Shown here piece after piece: positions 12,067 through 25,149 of a stretch of 64,000 nt of DNA. Within the stretch, counting starts at the first letter, position 1, and every line of letters begins with the position of its first letter. Both the position numbers and the translations under genes were made by a program. Source of the stretch: Corinectria fuckeliana (lineage: Eukaryota; Ascomycota; Sordariomycetes; Hypocreales; Nectriaceae); contig WPDH01000171.1 in the NCBI GenBank assembly GCA_019137255.1, forward strand, positions 62,001 through 126,000, given 5' to 3'. The notes below the pieces were generated by a model that was not told the DNA's origin, did no database searches, and saw only the letters and a list, made by a program, of their open reading frames with translations.

Positions 12067-12827
12067 CTTGAGCGGCTTTCAGTCGTGGACTACCAGCAGA
12101 ATGGAACTGTTGTGGGAACGTCACAGTCTGGCTTCTATCAAAGGTTGCAGGAATATTTAAACGGCTGCACATTGCTGTGCCTTCTCTGGACCATCTCCTC
12201 GAACCGATGCTTGAATCATGCTTCCTTGCAACGCTAGGATAGACAGAGTCATGATCGCCAGAAAAGGCCTCAAGAGATACGATAAACGAGCGGGGTCGGC
12301 TTATAAAGGATGGAAGCGGGCGTAGTTCTGGTAAACCAAGGTGTTAGCTATCTGGAGTGCAATCAAGAGTGGGTGCGTTATCGTGTAAGACGTGATAGCA
12401 AGAGTGGGGAGTTTGTGGTAACACCGTCTGTCCAGCCGTGGCTACAAAACCTCGGCGATTATCAAGCACGGTATGTAAGTGCTCATAAGGCATTACTATA
12501 GATGGCTCGGGTCTCTGGCTCCAGTTAAGGCTGCCTCGATCGGAGCGTACTCTCAGACGAGGAAAGATATTGTAGAGCATTTGGTGCGCTACGAGAACAA
12601 CGGATTTCGAATCACTTGCCCGTCGAGAAACTCATTAGCTAGGGCTCGAGATTGTAACCTCAAGCGTTGGCATTTCTGGTCGGACAGTATCAACACCGTT
12701 ACCAGGTCTAGAGAAGAGTGGGGGCCGGCTACGGATTACCGATATCCCCAGTAAACTTGGTGTATTCCTCAGATAAAATAGAGTGAACAAATGATTCAGG
12801 AAATCATCATTATATAATCATAATTGA
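12067..12827. other. Intergenic between permease and dehydrogenase
   Basis: Upstream region of the permease and downstream region of the dehydrogenase. Short frames only; no gene supported. Confidence 0.5.
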
Positions 12828-13948
12828 TTATGACGCAGCCTCAAACGCTTTCAGATTCACCGGCGTCAGTGGCTTCCCGCAAAAGTCGCCCTTGTCATCG
12901 ACGACCTGCAGAATGTTCTTCATCGCATTCAACTCAAAGTTGATCCGCGTCGTGATTGCAGCTCCGCCATTATGACAAGTCAGCGTCACATTATCCATAG
13001 CTGCCAACTCCTTGGAAACCTGCGGCTCGTGGTAGTGCACGTCAAGCCCGGCAGCCGAGATCTTGCCGCTCTTCAGGGCGTCGATCAAGGCGTCCTCGTT
13101 GACAACCTGCCCGCGTGCCGTGTTGACCAGTCGAGCGCCATCTTTCATCTGGGCAATGGCTTCGGTGTTGATCAAATCTTCCGTGTGCGCGTTAAGAGGC
13201 GTGTGCAAGGTGACGCAGTCGGAAACTGCAAGCAGCTCGTGGAGCGTAGGATGGAAGATGGCCTTGAGTTCTTGCTCGACTTCGGGAGGTGAACGCACTA
13301 CATCGTAGTAGTGAATCTCCATTCCCAGTGCTGTATGTACCTTTTGCGCCAGTAGCTTGCTAATGTTGCCGAGGCCCACGATGCCGAGTATGTGGCCGCG
13401 GGGATTGTACGATATGCTACCAACTAACTTGTGCATAGCGAGAAACTGGTCTGGGTCACAAGTGCGCGCTCCTCGCTGAGACCGCCAAAAGTAACGAAAG
13501 ACTGATAAGATCATGAAGAGGGCCGTGTCGGAGACGGCTTCGTCACTGCAGCCCGCCCCGTTGGCGTACCAGATACGACGTCGTCCTAGTGCATCTGTGT
13601 CGGCCCAGTTGAAGCCCGCGCCCGCAGAAGCAAAGATGCGGACGGAAGAGGGTAACAGACAGATCAACTCATCGTCCCACTGGCCCATTTCACCACCTGT
13701 TTGGAAATGCGGACGATAAATGGCGGCAAAATCTCCATATCTGCGCCAAGTAAGCTAAAAGGACGTAACAGATGAGGAGACATTGAGAGGTGTCACTTTT
13801 TTTCTTTGAGTGCCTTAATAAAAGAGGCTCGGTCAGGCTCCTCGTTCGCCACGACTCGGAACCGCTTAGTGAAGACATCGTTGTAAAAGTCGTGGTTGTA
13901 CTTGATGTCCTCGCCGAGCCGTAAGACGATGGGCTTATTCGATGCCAT
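12828..13948 (-). CDS. D-isomer-specific 2-hydroxyacid dehydrogenase (NAD-dependent)
   Basis: Cytosolic oxidoreductase that interconverts 2-keto acids and D-2-hydroxy acids (glyoxylate/hydroxypyruvate or longer keto acids). Two exons on the minus strand, 13948-13797 and 13740-12828, give 354 residues. The 56-bp intron (GTGACA..GCGCAG) is phase 2 and joins ALKEK to KYGDFAAIYRPHFQTGG. The substrate-binding half includes FASAGAGFNWAD. The Rossmann motif is GIVGLGNISK (about 170-178). The catalytic set is Arg260 in NTARGQVVNEDAL, Glu289 in DVHYHEPQ and His307 in TCHNGGA, so the enzyme looks intact. Length is slightly above the usual 320-340. The exact substrate is unknown. Confidence 0.94.
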
Positions 13949-15386
13949 CTGGAATGTGCTAGATAGATAGAGCTATGATCAAGATGGGTATTTTGATGAG
14001 ATTTTGGTGTTCAAAACCGAGAACCACTTGTTGTTCCCGTTACGATACACGTGTTGTGCTTGGATTCCCCTCACAAAGCATTACTTTAAGCATCTCATTC
14101 TCGCCCAACCCCGCCTGTGGCGATCGAAGAGTTCTACAAGGGAGCGTGAGGGGTAAGGATAGGAGTGGTCAGAATCATCGACGGTCTTACACCCGTAGCG
14201 GATATAAATCCGCCTTCTCACGCGGGGAACGGAACTGTACTGCATCTACCGTTTTTCGCAGGACTTTGAGATTTCTCGACGTCCATTCATACTCTACACA
14301 TGCAAGTACCGTCGAGTATTTAGACTGAGCAGCGCAGTGAATAGAGATAGAGATGTGTAGGTAGATACTGTCCTATACGCAATAGGACGGTACTGGCAAT
14401 GGCCTCAACCCCCGACATGCTAAAGTGTCCGTCCCATTCTTGTCATCTCCACGACCCAAACCGAGGTTGGATTCCGGATCTAACTCCGTAGCGTGAGCCG
14501 CGCCGGCGATAGCGGCCGAGACCGTTTAGGGATGTGATCTTCAGTGCCTCCGAGGGCTACTCATTGCCGATAGTATGAGTGGTAGAGTTACGGACACTAT
14601 AATAACTTACGATTAGACACGGTATCGATGATCTTGGATGTTGACTTGGTCCAGAATATAGCCACATTCTTTCAGCGAATTTGATTAGCGAGCAAGCCAG
14701 AAAAGGATACTTTAATACTGCATTAAATATTTCACCCTTTTCAGACTAGTATCTAGCTGTTTTGCTTGTTCAAGGCTGCTCTAGTTGACTGAATGTGATG
14801 CGCGGCAGAAAAGCTAATTGCCGAGATATGTGCCAACCTCCAAACTGCTTCGGCCGCTACTGCTATCGCCTGAGAGATTGTGAGATGCAGCGATTTCACT
14901 TTAAGGTCGAATTTGCGGTAAAGAGTCTCTGGGACCGCTGATTTATGTTTTCTACGGCCATTCTTACTACAACAGGGGCGATATACCATTGACGATGCTT
15001 GTTGTCTGGCCTAGGGTGATACGCTGATTCCCTTTGTCAAAGACGGTAAATTCGGGAAGCGTCTGGATCCAGTTCCTGATGGCCAAATGAACTACTAAGT
15101 CCATCTCATATCTCGGCTAATAGCCATGATAGATAATAAACACTAGTCTCTCTTTGCATCAACAGGAGTCAGTATAACGAGGCAACAGCACCTTTCTTGT
15201 GATGTGCACCTTCATAGGAGCATAGTTAAAAACTCCATATTCCGTTTCTTTGGTCAAGTATATATACAAGTAAACACACAAAAGGCGCCCATCCCAGAAT
15301 TGTTTCACCTGTACCAAGCGGGGTAAACGAAGGCCCTGAGAGCCACCCCGACCACATATGTGGCCAGCCGTACTAGTATCCAGGAC
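13949..15386. other. Gene-free stretch, 1.4 kb
   Basis: Promoter side of the dehydrogenase and downstream side of the GH12 gene. Frames are short and carry no recognisable domain. Confidence 0.5.
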
Positions 15387-16236
15387 TTAGTTCACGGAGA
15401 TGGTATAAGCAGAGGTCTTGAAGACGGCGTTGGTGCCTGGAAGATAGATTAGAACTGGTATCATTGGATCATATACAGGTCAGACTTACCAGTGAAGGGC
15501 TCCGTGCCAGCTTGGAGGCTCGTGATGACACTGCTGGTGCTCACGCCCTGGCTTGAGGTGAGGTACTGGAAGAACTTGTTCAGGTCGCCGCTGAAGTTGC
15601 CCAGGTTGCTGGGCGCAACGAAGGAGAAGACGGTGGTGTCGCCGTTGGGTCCCTTGAAGAGCTTCCACTTGGTGCCGAGAATAGTGGGAGTGGCAAGAGG
15701 CGTGCTTCCTGTCGACGAGATGGGGCCCGCGCCACCATATGAGCCGAGCCAGATCATGATCTCGTACTGGTTGTTGGCACCGACTGAAGGGGCGAGCCAC
15801 AGATCGTAGGAGACATCAGCCACCATGTCTGTGCCCGTGTACCTTTAGGATCGTCAGGTTGTGTTAGAATTATAGGGGATTGGGACACATACCTCCACGT
15901 CCAGGTGGACGGGATAGAGCTGACAGCCGAAAGCTGCTTGTTGACCTTCTCGAGGGCAACGTTAGAGTAGGACTTGACGTCAGTAGAGCCTCCGGCCCAG
16001 GTCCATTCCGTAGACCAAACGAAGGAGTTGCTCTTGGCAGAAGTGAAAGTGGTGCACTGAGATCCGGAGGTTGCCTTTCCGGAGCCCCAGTTGTTGTGAT
16101 AGACGGTATATCCGCTGGTCGCGACAGAACCAAAGCTTCCACACCAGGTGGTATCACGCTTCTCGAGTGTAGGCGTGGGGGTTGCGACAGCGACGGTGGC
16201 CAGCAGAGCCGACAGAAGGTAGGAGGCGGACTTCAT
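15387..16236 (-). CDS. Secreted GH12 endoglucanase/xyloglucanase
   Basis: Extracellular glycoside hydrolase family 12, which cuts beta-1,4-glucans or xyloglucan of plant cell walls. Three exons on the minus strand: 16236-15893, 15842-15490 and 15436-15387, giving 248 residues, the usual GH12 size. The introns are 50 bp (GTATGT..AAAG) and 53 bp (GTAAGT..CCAG). An N-terminal signal peptide (SYLLSALLATVAVATP) is followed by a Kex2-like LEKR. Catalytic residues are the nucleophile Glu142 in NQYEIMIWLGSYGGAGPIS and the acid/base Glu228 in LQAGTEPFTG. The tail after the last intron is TNAVFKTSAYTISVN. No cellulose-binding module is present. A TATA-like GATAAAAG lies about 80 bp upstream of the ATG on the minus strand. 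Confidence 0.95.
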
Positions 16237-18142
16237 GGTGAAGAGATAGTTGTCAAGGAACAGAATAGGTGAGATGGGATGAGATAAGAATGAAAGTCGG
16301 GCTTAGAGCTCTTTTATCATTGATTCCCCAACTCCGTATTCGACACACCGAGCCATTCAATACTAACTTCCTCCTGTCATTACGGACACCGATCCCCCAT
16401 TGGGAATTTAGCTCCAGCACCGGGAGCCTAACTCTCCCTACTAGCTGAGTCTGCCGGCCACGACCTGAAACTGCAGCTGGGGCGATGGCTTCTCTGGGGT
16501 TAGCAGCGACCGATGGCCGTCGACAATGGTGCCGAACGAAGCGGACGATGGACCCATTGTGGCCATGTTCCACCAATGAGTGTGGAGGATGATAAATTTC
16601 CCGTCTCGTAAAAGAATACCGGTACGTTAGTCTAGACAGTTAGCGGCCGAGCTTCCGAGCCTGTTCTGGGCTCGGTCCCCGCTGGCCGCATGTCTCATCA
16701 GGTTACTTAATTAACCCAGAGTCTCCCAAGTAATACCGTTGACTTACATCGTTGATTCCATGGCCATCTCTTACTCGGTCTCGTCTAGTATCCAGTGGCC
16801 ATCGTCCAAATACTCCCCTCCGCGGTCGCATTCGCATTCACCAGCCCCTAAACCACATACGCTTTTAATGACTTGAACAAATCCCCCCGTATACCGTACA
16901 TGCAGCCCATTACTTAGTGCGGCGTCGGTTAGAGTTTGGACTCAAAAGCTCCATCACATCCGTAGCCAAAGATCCTCTTTACCGGAATACGTAGCCTCAT
17001 TGTCGGAACCGCTGTCCTAACACCCACAACGGAGACCACGCTCTCGCCTAAACAACCATACGGCCCGCGCCGTGGCTAAGCACTAGGTTAGGATCCAGCT
17101 CCGTCATGCCGCCGCGGTCCGACTGCCGTACGGGAGCTATACGAAGCAGGTTGTGTAAACAGTCCTCGTACCGCTGAAGCTGTAAACACCCGAGCAAACT
17201 ATACTCTCACAGCATACGGAAGCTTAATCAAAGAGCCTCTGTAATACTGCGCCTCACCGTGTGAACTGGCTAATGGGGCTACCCTAGACCTCCGCATTGA
17301 GTTGCTAAATCTGGCTAGATCTAGTCAATGCCAATGGAATTGACATTAACTGGGGGTTTGAAGCTTTCAAACTACCACCTCCAATGCAGTTCAATCTTGT
17401 CAATGGGAGACATACTCTGGAGAGGAGTTTAGTTGTTGTTCTCGCGTGGTCGAGAACCATGAGGGATCTCTAGCTGAGCAAGCCAAGGCAGACGCGATGG
17501 ACTTCCAGAAGACAGCAATGAAGTCGGGAATATTTGTCTACTTGCACCAGTCCACATAGTGAATCCAACTTCAATGAATACAGTGAGCTTGTGTATGACA
17601 CAGTAAACATAGCCACGTTTAGACCCTGATCTTCTTGAGCTGGTTAGCGTAACCCGGGTTGTAGGTAGAGATGAGAGATAAATGAAAATGCTTCGCTAGA
17701 CCTATTATGGGAGCAGATCTCCCGCCAAGACGAGATAACCCAGGGAATGCAGAGGTCCAAATGTACGGAGTACCCTTTCCCGCTTTTCCTCATTGATCTA
17801 AGGGGCTCAGCATCTATTTCCATCACGGCCATAAAAATGAATGCCTTTTCGTCAATTCTGCTGTTGTTCGTAACCCTCGAATTTGAGGGTTACAATGACC
17901 TTGACTTGTGTTAAGAGGAATCAGCCGCCCTATCGGGCAGGTGGCGAGACACTTATTAGCCCTCTTTTCACAACTCATTGACAGGGGTCTCAGGGGAGTA
18001 CACCTTTTCTTAACCTGGGTTACGTTAATCGGCTTAAGAAGATCAGGGCCTCACGGCCTTAACGCTTATCAAGGTAAGCACGTGGATTGATGGGCTGACC
18101 CTGTGCGCCCAATGTCTTACAGGGGCGGGGTACAGCAGTTCA
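16237..18142. other. Gene-free stretch between GH12 gene and retrotransposon island
   Basis: About 1.9 kb with normal base composition up to the exact left edge of the outer element. No gene recognised. It contains the palindrome listed separately. Confidence 0.5.
17870..17893. repeat. Palindrome with 9-bp perfect arms
   Basis: GTAACCCTC and GAGGGTTAC are separated by six bases (GAATTT), forming a strong hairpin or dyad about 250 bp left of the retrotransposon. It could be a relic end of another mobile element or a binding site. The role is unknown. Confidence 0.6.
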
Positions 18143-18147
18143 GCCTC
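18143..18147. repeat. Target-site duplication GCCTC (left), outer element
   Basis: GCCTC directly precedes the left outer LTR and recurs at 33966-33970 directly after the right outer LTR. This is the 5-bp duplication expected of a retrotransposon integrase. Confidence 0.9.
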
Positions 18148-18308
18148 TATTAATATGACTGCGTGTATTGTGTAACTATACTAAGCTAGGAAAAGGGGGA
18201 ATAGTAAGTCCCTAAGGGGATCGCTATTGTCGCTAGATGCCTAGCATCTAAGGCAGAAATATGGATGGTGCCTAATAACAGGCCTAACTAGTGGTCTTAC
18301 TACTAATA
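18148..18308 (-). repeat. Outer element LTR, left copy (3' LTR)
   Basis: 161 bp, colinear with 33805-33965 without gaps. By eye the two copies differ at about 16 sites, all transitions. The first bases TATTAATATGAC match the right copy, and the last bases ACTAATA correspond to ACTAACA in the right copy. Confidence 0.92.
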
Positions 18309-19399
18309 CACCCTCTCAGACTAGCTGCTAAGAGTAGTTAGTCTGACTGACTAATAAGACTATTTGTAACTATCTGATAGTACTAGCTAGCTAATTTCTT
18401 AGTGTTTCTAGCTCCTAAAAATAAGAGAATTCTTACTAGGGCTAGAATTAAACCTTAGTCTTAATCTAAAAGTATAATAGCTCTAGCTAGTACCTTAAGG
18501 TAATAGTTAGAGCTACTATATAGGATCCTAGCTTTAAAAAGAAGATAATAAGAGAAAGAGGTTATTATTATATTTAGTAAAAGTATAAGAATTAACCTTT
18601 TTAGGCTTTTAAGTTAGTATTTTATATTAGCTGCTAAGAGGGTCCTAAAATTATATAATATATAGTAACTCTAACTATTATACTAAACTAACCCTTTTGT
18701 TATTATAATAATAATATTACTAATCCTAATATATAAGGCTAACCTGTTATATTAATATCTTAATACCTAATAAGGCTATAAGACTATAACTCTTATACTT
18801 TATTATACTAGTTAAATAGCCTAATTAGTATAACTAATTATTTAATATTAAATTAAAAGACTAGGAGATATTAACTATATAAGAAAATTATATCCTAATA
18901 CTATTTTTTAAGCTTTTTAGAGGTCTCTTTAGCTAAGTGATATATTAATATCACCTCTAATCTTATTTACCCTTTTTTATATAGACTAAGTTATTTAATA
19001 TAAAAGTAAATAAGATTATTATAAAGCTAGAAACTAGAGGATCCTTTAAGTATTTTCCTTTTCTAATTTAATAGTAAGATAATATAAGAAATTATAAGTA
19101 TTATTAGGCCTATTATACAGCTCTGTCTAAGGCTATATATATTTATAATTATATAATAAAAGTTATATATTTCTGTTCTAGAAGAGGCTTTATAAGGCTA
19201 TCTACTAGCATCTAAGCTATAAGCAGCTAAGATATCTTAACTTTACCCTTCTAAATAAGCTTATAGACCTAGTAATAATAGATATTAATATACTAAAGTG
19301 CTATAACTAGCTTAGCTAACTACTTTATAATCAGCTAAATCATATTAATATTATTATACTAGATTTAGGCTATATCTTAGACTTTAATACTAACCTCTT

Positions 19400-20640
19400 T
19401 AAGAAGTTAACCTAGGGCTAGCTATTTCTTAACTATACTTATAAGGGTAAGTAACTTAGCCTTTATACTAAATATAGTAACTATATTCTGCTTTATAGCC
19501 TTCTAAGTGATAAGACCCTTATATAGTATAACTACCTAGCCTTATAAGGACTTTCTAGTTATTAAGCAGTCTCTAAAAGCTATATTTATAGCTATAAAGA
19601 GATTTTTCTGATTCTTAGCTACTATATAGTAGATATAAAGCTTTCTAGTGTTATAAAGGTAGCTAATATACTATTCTACTACTTTATTATACTTAAGGCT
19701 TAGCTAATAACTAAATTAACTAAGCTTTAATAATATATAAGATATATTAGGCCTTATAGTATTAGCAGGATAGCTTATATTACCCACTTTCGCCTTATAC
19801 TTTAAGATAAGGCTAAAACTAGCTTTATATATTATAAGCATAAGAATCTATAAGAGCAGAAAGGTTCTTTTCTTATAGACTTTTAGTCTCTTACTATCTA
19901 ACTTAAATTTCCTAGCTATAGTTAAAATATATAACTCCTAAGAGAGCTAAAAGTAACTTACTATATAGTCCCTAATAACCTTAATCCTTAGAAACTAGTA
20001 TAGCTCTCTTAGGTTCTTAACCTAATACTTTATTATTAAGGTATTATAGACTTATTACTATTCGCTTTTAAACTCTTTTAGCTATATTATAATAATATTA
20101 TTTATATAAAAGAAGATAAAAAGCTTTTTATGCTTAAAGATATAAAAGTCTTTCTTATAGGCTTTAAAGTCTTAACTAGTAAAAAAGTAAGTAAGATTCT
20201 TATACTATAGCTTTAGTAATATTTATAAGCTATAAAAAGCTCTTAGGAGCTTTAGAGAGACTCTCTTTTTAAATATTTCTAGCAGTAAGTAGTAGTAAAC
20301 CTTTCTGCTTAGCAGAGTTTTAATAAAGGTATTAATAATATTATATTAATATGTATTAAGGTCTTTCTTATAGTATTTTATATATATTACCTAAAAAGTC
20401 TTATACACTAAGGTAAATATATAAGTCTTAGCTTTATTCTTATCTTACTTATTACTATAGGCTATTAAGCGCGCCTTAAAGCAGGTTATATAGCCCTGTT
20501 TATTAACCTTATATATAAACACTTATTTAAGATTAATAAGCTAAATATTATTATCTAGCTTATCTGTAAGAACCTTCTTATAAGCTCTTTTATCCTTTAG
20601 GTTCTTAATCTCTAGAAGAAGGCTTATATACTACTAAGGT
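19400..20640 (-). pseudogene. Ty1/copia reverse transcriptase and RNase H relic
   Basis: On the minus strand, translated with in-frame stops, the copia RT start block is visible as FKARLIAY near 20461-20480. The RT active-site region follows near 20088-20110, where the two aspartates read as asparagines (FYINNIIII), as expected from G-to-A change. RNase H lies near 19440-19590, with the recognisable KAIKQNIVTIFSIKAKLLTL. Many stops are TAG/TAA at places where related elements have Gln or Trp. It is non-functional. Confidence 0.8.
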
Positions 20641-22412
20641 GCCTATAAGAAGGTTATAGCCTGCTTATATAACCTTAAGGCAGGTAGTATTATGCTAATA
20701 TAAAGCGAATATCTTCTTATCTTTAAAAGAGTTATATTAATAATATGCTTTACCTTAGCGCGCTCTTTAAGTTCTTTTTGCCTTTATATCTTAAGAGCTT
20801 TCTTTAAGAGCTTCTAATTATAGCATCTAAAGATTATATTAGCTTTTTAAAGGTGCTAGTTATAATCCCTTTAGGTCTTTTATAATAATTCCTTTAGTAA
20901 CTAAAGAGAAGTGTTATTAGGGTTATTATATAAGGTTAAATTAGTCTTACTATCTGTTTTATCTTTTAATATCTTATTAACCTATTCTAGTATAATAATT
21001 TATATATTAATTAAACTATTATTATCTAATAAGTCTTATAATTCTAATCCCTTTATAAGATTATTAGGTTTTATTAAGTTATTACTATTTTCAGCTTATA
21101 TAGCTAATAAGATATTATTTGTAATCTTAAGTGATAAATTATATAATAGTATTATACTTACTATCTTATATAACAAGCTAGACTAATATAAAATATTATT
21201 AAGAAAAGTAACTTACTTTATAGCTCTCCTAGTAGGAGGGGGAGAGGGCAAAATAGTCTTAGATATAGCTTTAGCACTTCTAATCTTAAAAGTGCTTTTC
21301 TTTTCTTATAAAGCCTTAGTTTAAGGTTACTATTACTAAGTGTATTAGATCTTTTTTTGCTATTATATCTCTCTTAGAGATATCACAAGTAGTGCCTAAA
21401 TTTATAACTTAGTAAGATCTAAAAAAGACTTTATAGCTGCTATATTAAGACTACCTTTCTTACTAATATCTTTATTATTAGAGACCTCTCTTATATTAAT
21501 TTAGTCTAAAATTCTATAGGTATATTTCTTATAAGCCTTTATATCTTTCTTATATCTTAGATTAAAGTATTCTCACTTATTAAACTATATATTAGCAGAG
21601 ATTATAATCCTCTTATCTTAGGTTACTAGTATATAAATTATATATTATAACTTACTCTTATAGCTAATAAGATACCTAATATAAGCTCTCTCTATAAGTA
21701 GGCTTAAAAACTTATATAACTTAATATATTCTAAGGTAGCTATAGTTATTAGGTAGGCTAAGCACCTAAAGACCTTAATATATGCTTATAAGAGCCTTAT
21801 ATCCTTAAGGATATAACTATATATAAAGATATTATTCTTAACCTAGTCCTACTAGAGCTAGTAAGAGGTTACCTACTGATTTTTCCTTTAATAAGATATA
21901 CAGTTAAGAAGGTATATTACTATATAGTATATCTTAAAGGTAAGCTCTTTTAAGAGCTCTAACTTCTTAATTATAACCTTACTCTTAATCTTAATAATCC
22001 TTCCTAATATCTTAGCACTCTTGTTTTATATTAAGGTTAATAGGGCAGACTTATAGATAATTATACTATTATTCTTAAAGATCTCTTTTTCCTCTTTAGT
22101 AAAAAGAGCCTTCTTATTATTATACTATAAGAGTAAGATCTTAAGGCTATATTAAGTTTATAGCTAGGCTTATAGCTTTCTAAATACACTCCTAATATCT
22201 AATTTTATCTTTAGAGGGTAGAAAAAGTATATTTTTATTATTATATTTATAAATAAGACCTAATAATAGTAGCTATTATATATAAGCACTAGAAAGTAAT
22301 AAAGATTATAATTTATTACTTTTTTAAGCCCCTAAGAGATATAATCTAAAAACTTTCTTAAGACTATTATTATTATCTTTATTATAGTATAAACCTAACA
22401 TTTCTTAAGAAG

Positions 22413-22417
22413 AGGTC
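22413..22417. repeat. Target-site duplication AGGTC (left), inner element
   Basis: AGGTC abuts the left inner LTR and recurs at 31810-31814 abutting the right inner LTR, marking insertion into the outer element. Confidence 0.85.
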
Positions 22418-22801
22418 TAATATAAAATTAACTATATTAGGGGATGTATAGAGTAAATACCGCTAAGAGGAAGAATCCCTACTTGTACGATTAAGATACC
22501 TAAAGCTTAGGAGTAAGATAGTAAGATAATAAGATAATAATTCTTCTATCTATTCTAGTGATAGTCTTCCTCTTTATATAAGAGAAAGTCTTAGGGCACT
22601 CTCTGGGTATTCCCTAGGAAATCTCTAGATAGGTCTTAGGATTTCCCTAGGACTATCCTGGGATTTCCTAGGATAATTCTCAGCCTAATTAGTAGGAGAT
22701 TTCTCTTCTTATTATGGCTACTCTCTAGTAGCCCTCTCTAGGGTTATAGCCTAAGCTGTTACTAGATAGTAATAGCTCTCTGTCTAGCTTATTCTGTAAT
22801 A
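22418..22801 (-). repeat. Inner element LTR, left copy
   Basis: 384 bp, colinear with 31426-31809 with no net indel. It begins TAATATAAAATTAAC and ends CTGTAATA; the ends derive from TG..CA by RIP. The differences I compared are transitions. Confidence 0.9.
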
Positions 22802-25149
22802 AATCCCTATAACAAAAGAAAAGCATACTATTCTTAGTGTGTTTATATTAATTACGGCTAGGCTGTTTCCCACACTAGTAGGAGTTTTATTAATAGTTAT
22901 ACATATAATTTTCTTAATCTAGGGGTGCTTACCTTATGTTTATTATTATATATTAGGGAAATGCCCTAATCCTGCTAGGCCTCTTATCTGTTATCCTTTT
23001 TTTGCCTGTTTAGTTTGTTAGGAACTTCTTATATGTGTTATTAGTAATACTCTTGTATTTCTCCCTAATAAGCTTCTCTAAATCTATAGCTACTAGGGGC
23101 ATATTATACTCTTTAGTGTTAGTGAGGGCGGGTTAGTAGAGTTAGTATTTCCTGGCCTTAGTAGCGTGAAGTGCTATTAGAAGGCTAATAGCTTATATGT
23201 TCTGCTTAGTGCTAGCAGGGGTAATAAGTGTAGGTCTCCTAGCTGTGTTCTATTTGCCTTTCTTGTGGAACTATAGTGCTACCTTAATTACTTTAGTGGT
23301 AGTCTCTAGGTGGGAAAAGAACTCCTATTATGCTATTCGCTTAGCTAGCTTAGTTGTGTTATTATCTGGAAAGCTAATTACTTGTAGTGTGTTATTAAGG
23401 CGGATTACTAGTTCTAGGGATATTCTTACTATTTGTGCTATCTATTATAGGGAGTAGTCTAACTATGTTATTTTATGGCAAACCTAATAGTATTTAGCGA
23501 AATGTTTAGCTGTGTTAATATTAAGAAACTAGATAGCTTAGTTAGCTGCCTAAATATACTATACTAGTATAGTTCCTTTTTCTTACTAGACTATAGCTTC
23601 TAGGATAATAGGTGTGTTATTTCGCGGGGTGGTAGTCTTAAGTTATATGCTTATTATTACTTATCGTAGAGTTATAGCTATACTGTTATTAATAGCTGCT
23701 AAAAGTATATTAATAGCGCTTTATTTAGCAAGGGTAATAATATTTTATAATACGAATAGATCTTTATTATGATTTCCTTAAGAGGTTATAGTCCCTAATA
23801 AGGCTATTATAAAGAGCTAATATCTTAGTTTATAGGTTAGAATGCTTAAGACAGGGTTAGTAAAGCGGGTATGTTTAAGTGATAAGCTGATAGGAGTGTT
23901 AATTTCCTGTTATATATTAGGCTAAAGCTGGTATGCTAAGTTGATATAAGTATAGCTATCTGCTAATCCTCTGATCTTATTAAGAGCTTCTTAGGCTCTG
24001 TTAATTAGGGTGGGTAACTACTAGGAGGTTACCTTAGTAATTTGCTTAAGTATTTTAGTAAGGATTATAGAGATCTTGATTTTTCTGATGATAGATGCGG
24101 TTAGCTTATAGATGTCAGTTTATATTAGCCTAGTTATATTATTAAAGCTTATAGCGAGAGTGTAAGTATTTCTCGCTAGGGGAGGGCTACCACTCTAGTA
24201 CTGCCTGTTCTGTTCTTATATCTGTTATAGTATTTCTTATAGTAGCGTGCTTAGTTTACTAGCTGTCTTACTTACTGTTTTACTTGTGACTTCACTTATG
24301 GCTTTATTTAGGGTTTTATACTAATCATAGTTTAGGTTGTTATAGTAGTACGTCTAGTTCTGTTAGTTTATAAACCTAGTGTTAGAGTTATAGCTTTTAG
24401 CTTGTGTGAGCTAGCGGAAATATCTATAGTGTTATAAGAAGGTCTTAATCTAAATATAGTATTAGTTAGAGCTTTTAGCTGCTCTAAGGTTATATTTATT
24501 ACTATATAGCTATATAGCTTAGTAATACTTTTTATACTAGAGGCAGAGGGGATATTAGGTGAGCTGGTTTTTAAATAGCTAGTAAAGCTCTCAGTCTTTA
24601 AACAGAAATATATTACTTAATAGGGGAACTTAGAATAGTACTTATTCTTCTTGTTTAGTATTATAGGGTATTTCTTATATGTTAGTAATATAAGATTATA
24701 GTCTTCTCCTCTAAGAAGTAAAGATAGTAATATGTGAAGGAAAATAATAATAAAAGAAAATAGCATGCTAGGTTGTAGGGTGTTAATTTCTTGCTTATGC
24801 GTCCTATTGTTAGCTAGTGGCAGCTATTAGTAGCATTCTTAGCAAGATAGTGATAAATATACTAGGCTGTTACCCTAGGCGATCTACTACTATAGCCTAG
24901 GATTTTTCTAAATAAGACTCTCTCTAGCTAGCACTCTTAATACTATAGTATTTTATAGTGTGGGGTTCTTTCTTAGTCTTCTATGCTTTTAGTATAGGGC
25001 CTTAGTGGTGTTATATATCTAGTCTGCTATATTGTCCTCAGTCTGTTTTTTAACTGGTATAGTTATTACTTATATGACTAGCTGCAGCTTGCTATACTTA
25101 TGTTTTTATTCCTTAGTGAGTTCTGCTTTATATTACTCTCTTACCTAGT
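22802..25149. other. Unassigned 2.3-kb interior of inner element, beyond the chromodomain
   Basis: On the coding (minus) strand this lies between the end of pol and the 3' LTR, where most chromoviruses have only a short spacer. A minus-strand stretch near 22960-23110 reads like degraded protein (MPLVAIDLEKLIREKYKS). A plus-strand frame at 23197-23457 is probably a chance opening in AT-rich DNA. No family is recognised. Confidence 0.4.

Noticed and set aside
20911..21186. 91-codon Leu/Ile/Ser-rich frame in the outer element
   Set aside because: The composition is explained by RIP-made AT-richness; the copia frames are on the minus strand.
23197..23457. 86-codon hydrophobic frame inside the gypsy element
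   Set aside because: It is on the strand opposite to the element's coding direction, in AT-rich DNA, and its hydrophobic make-up follows from base composition.
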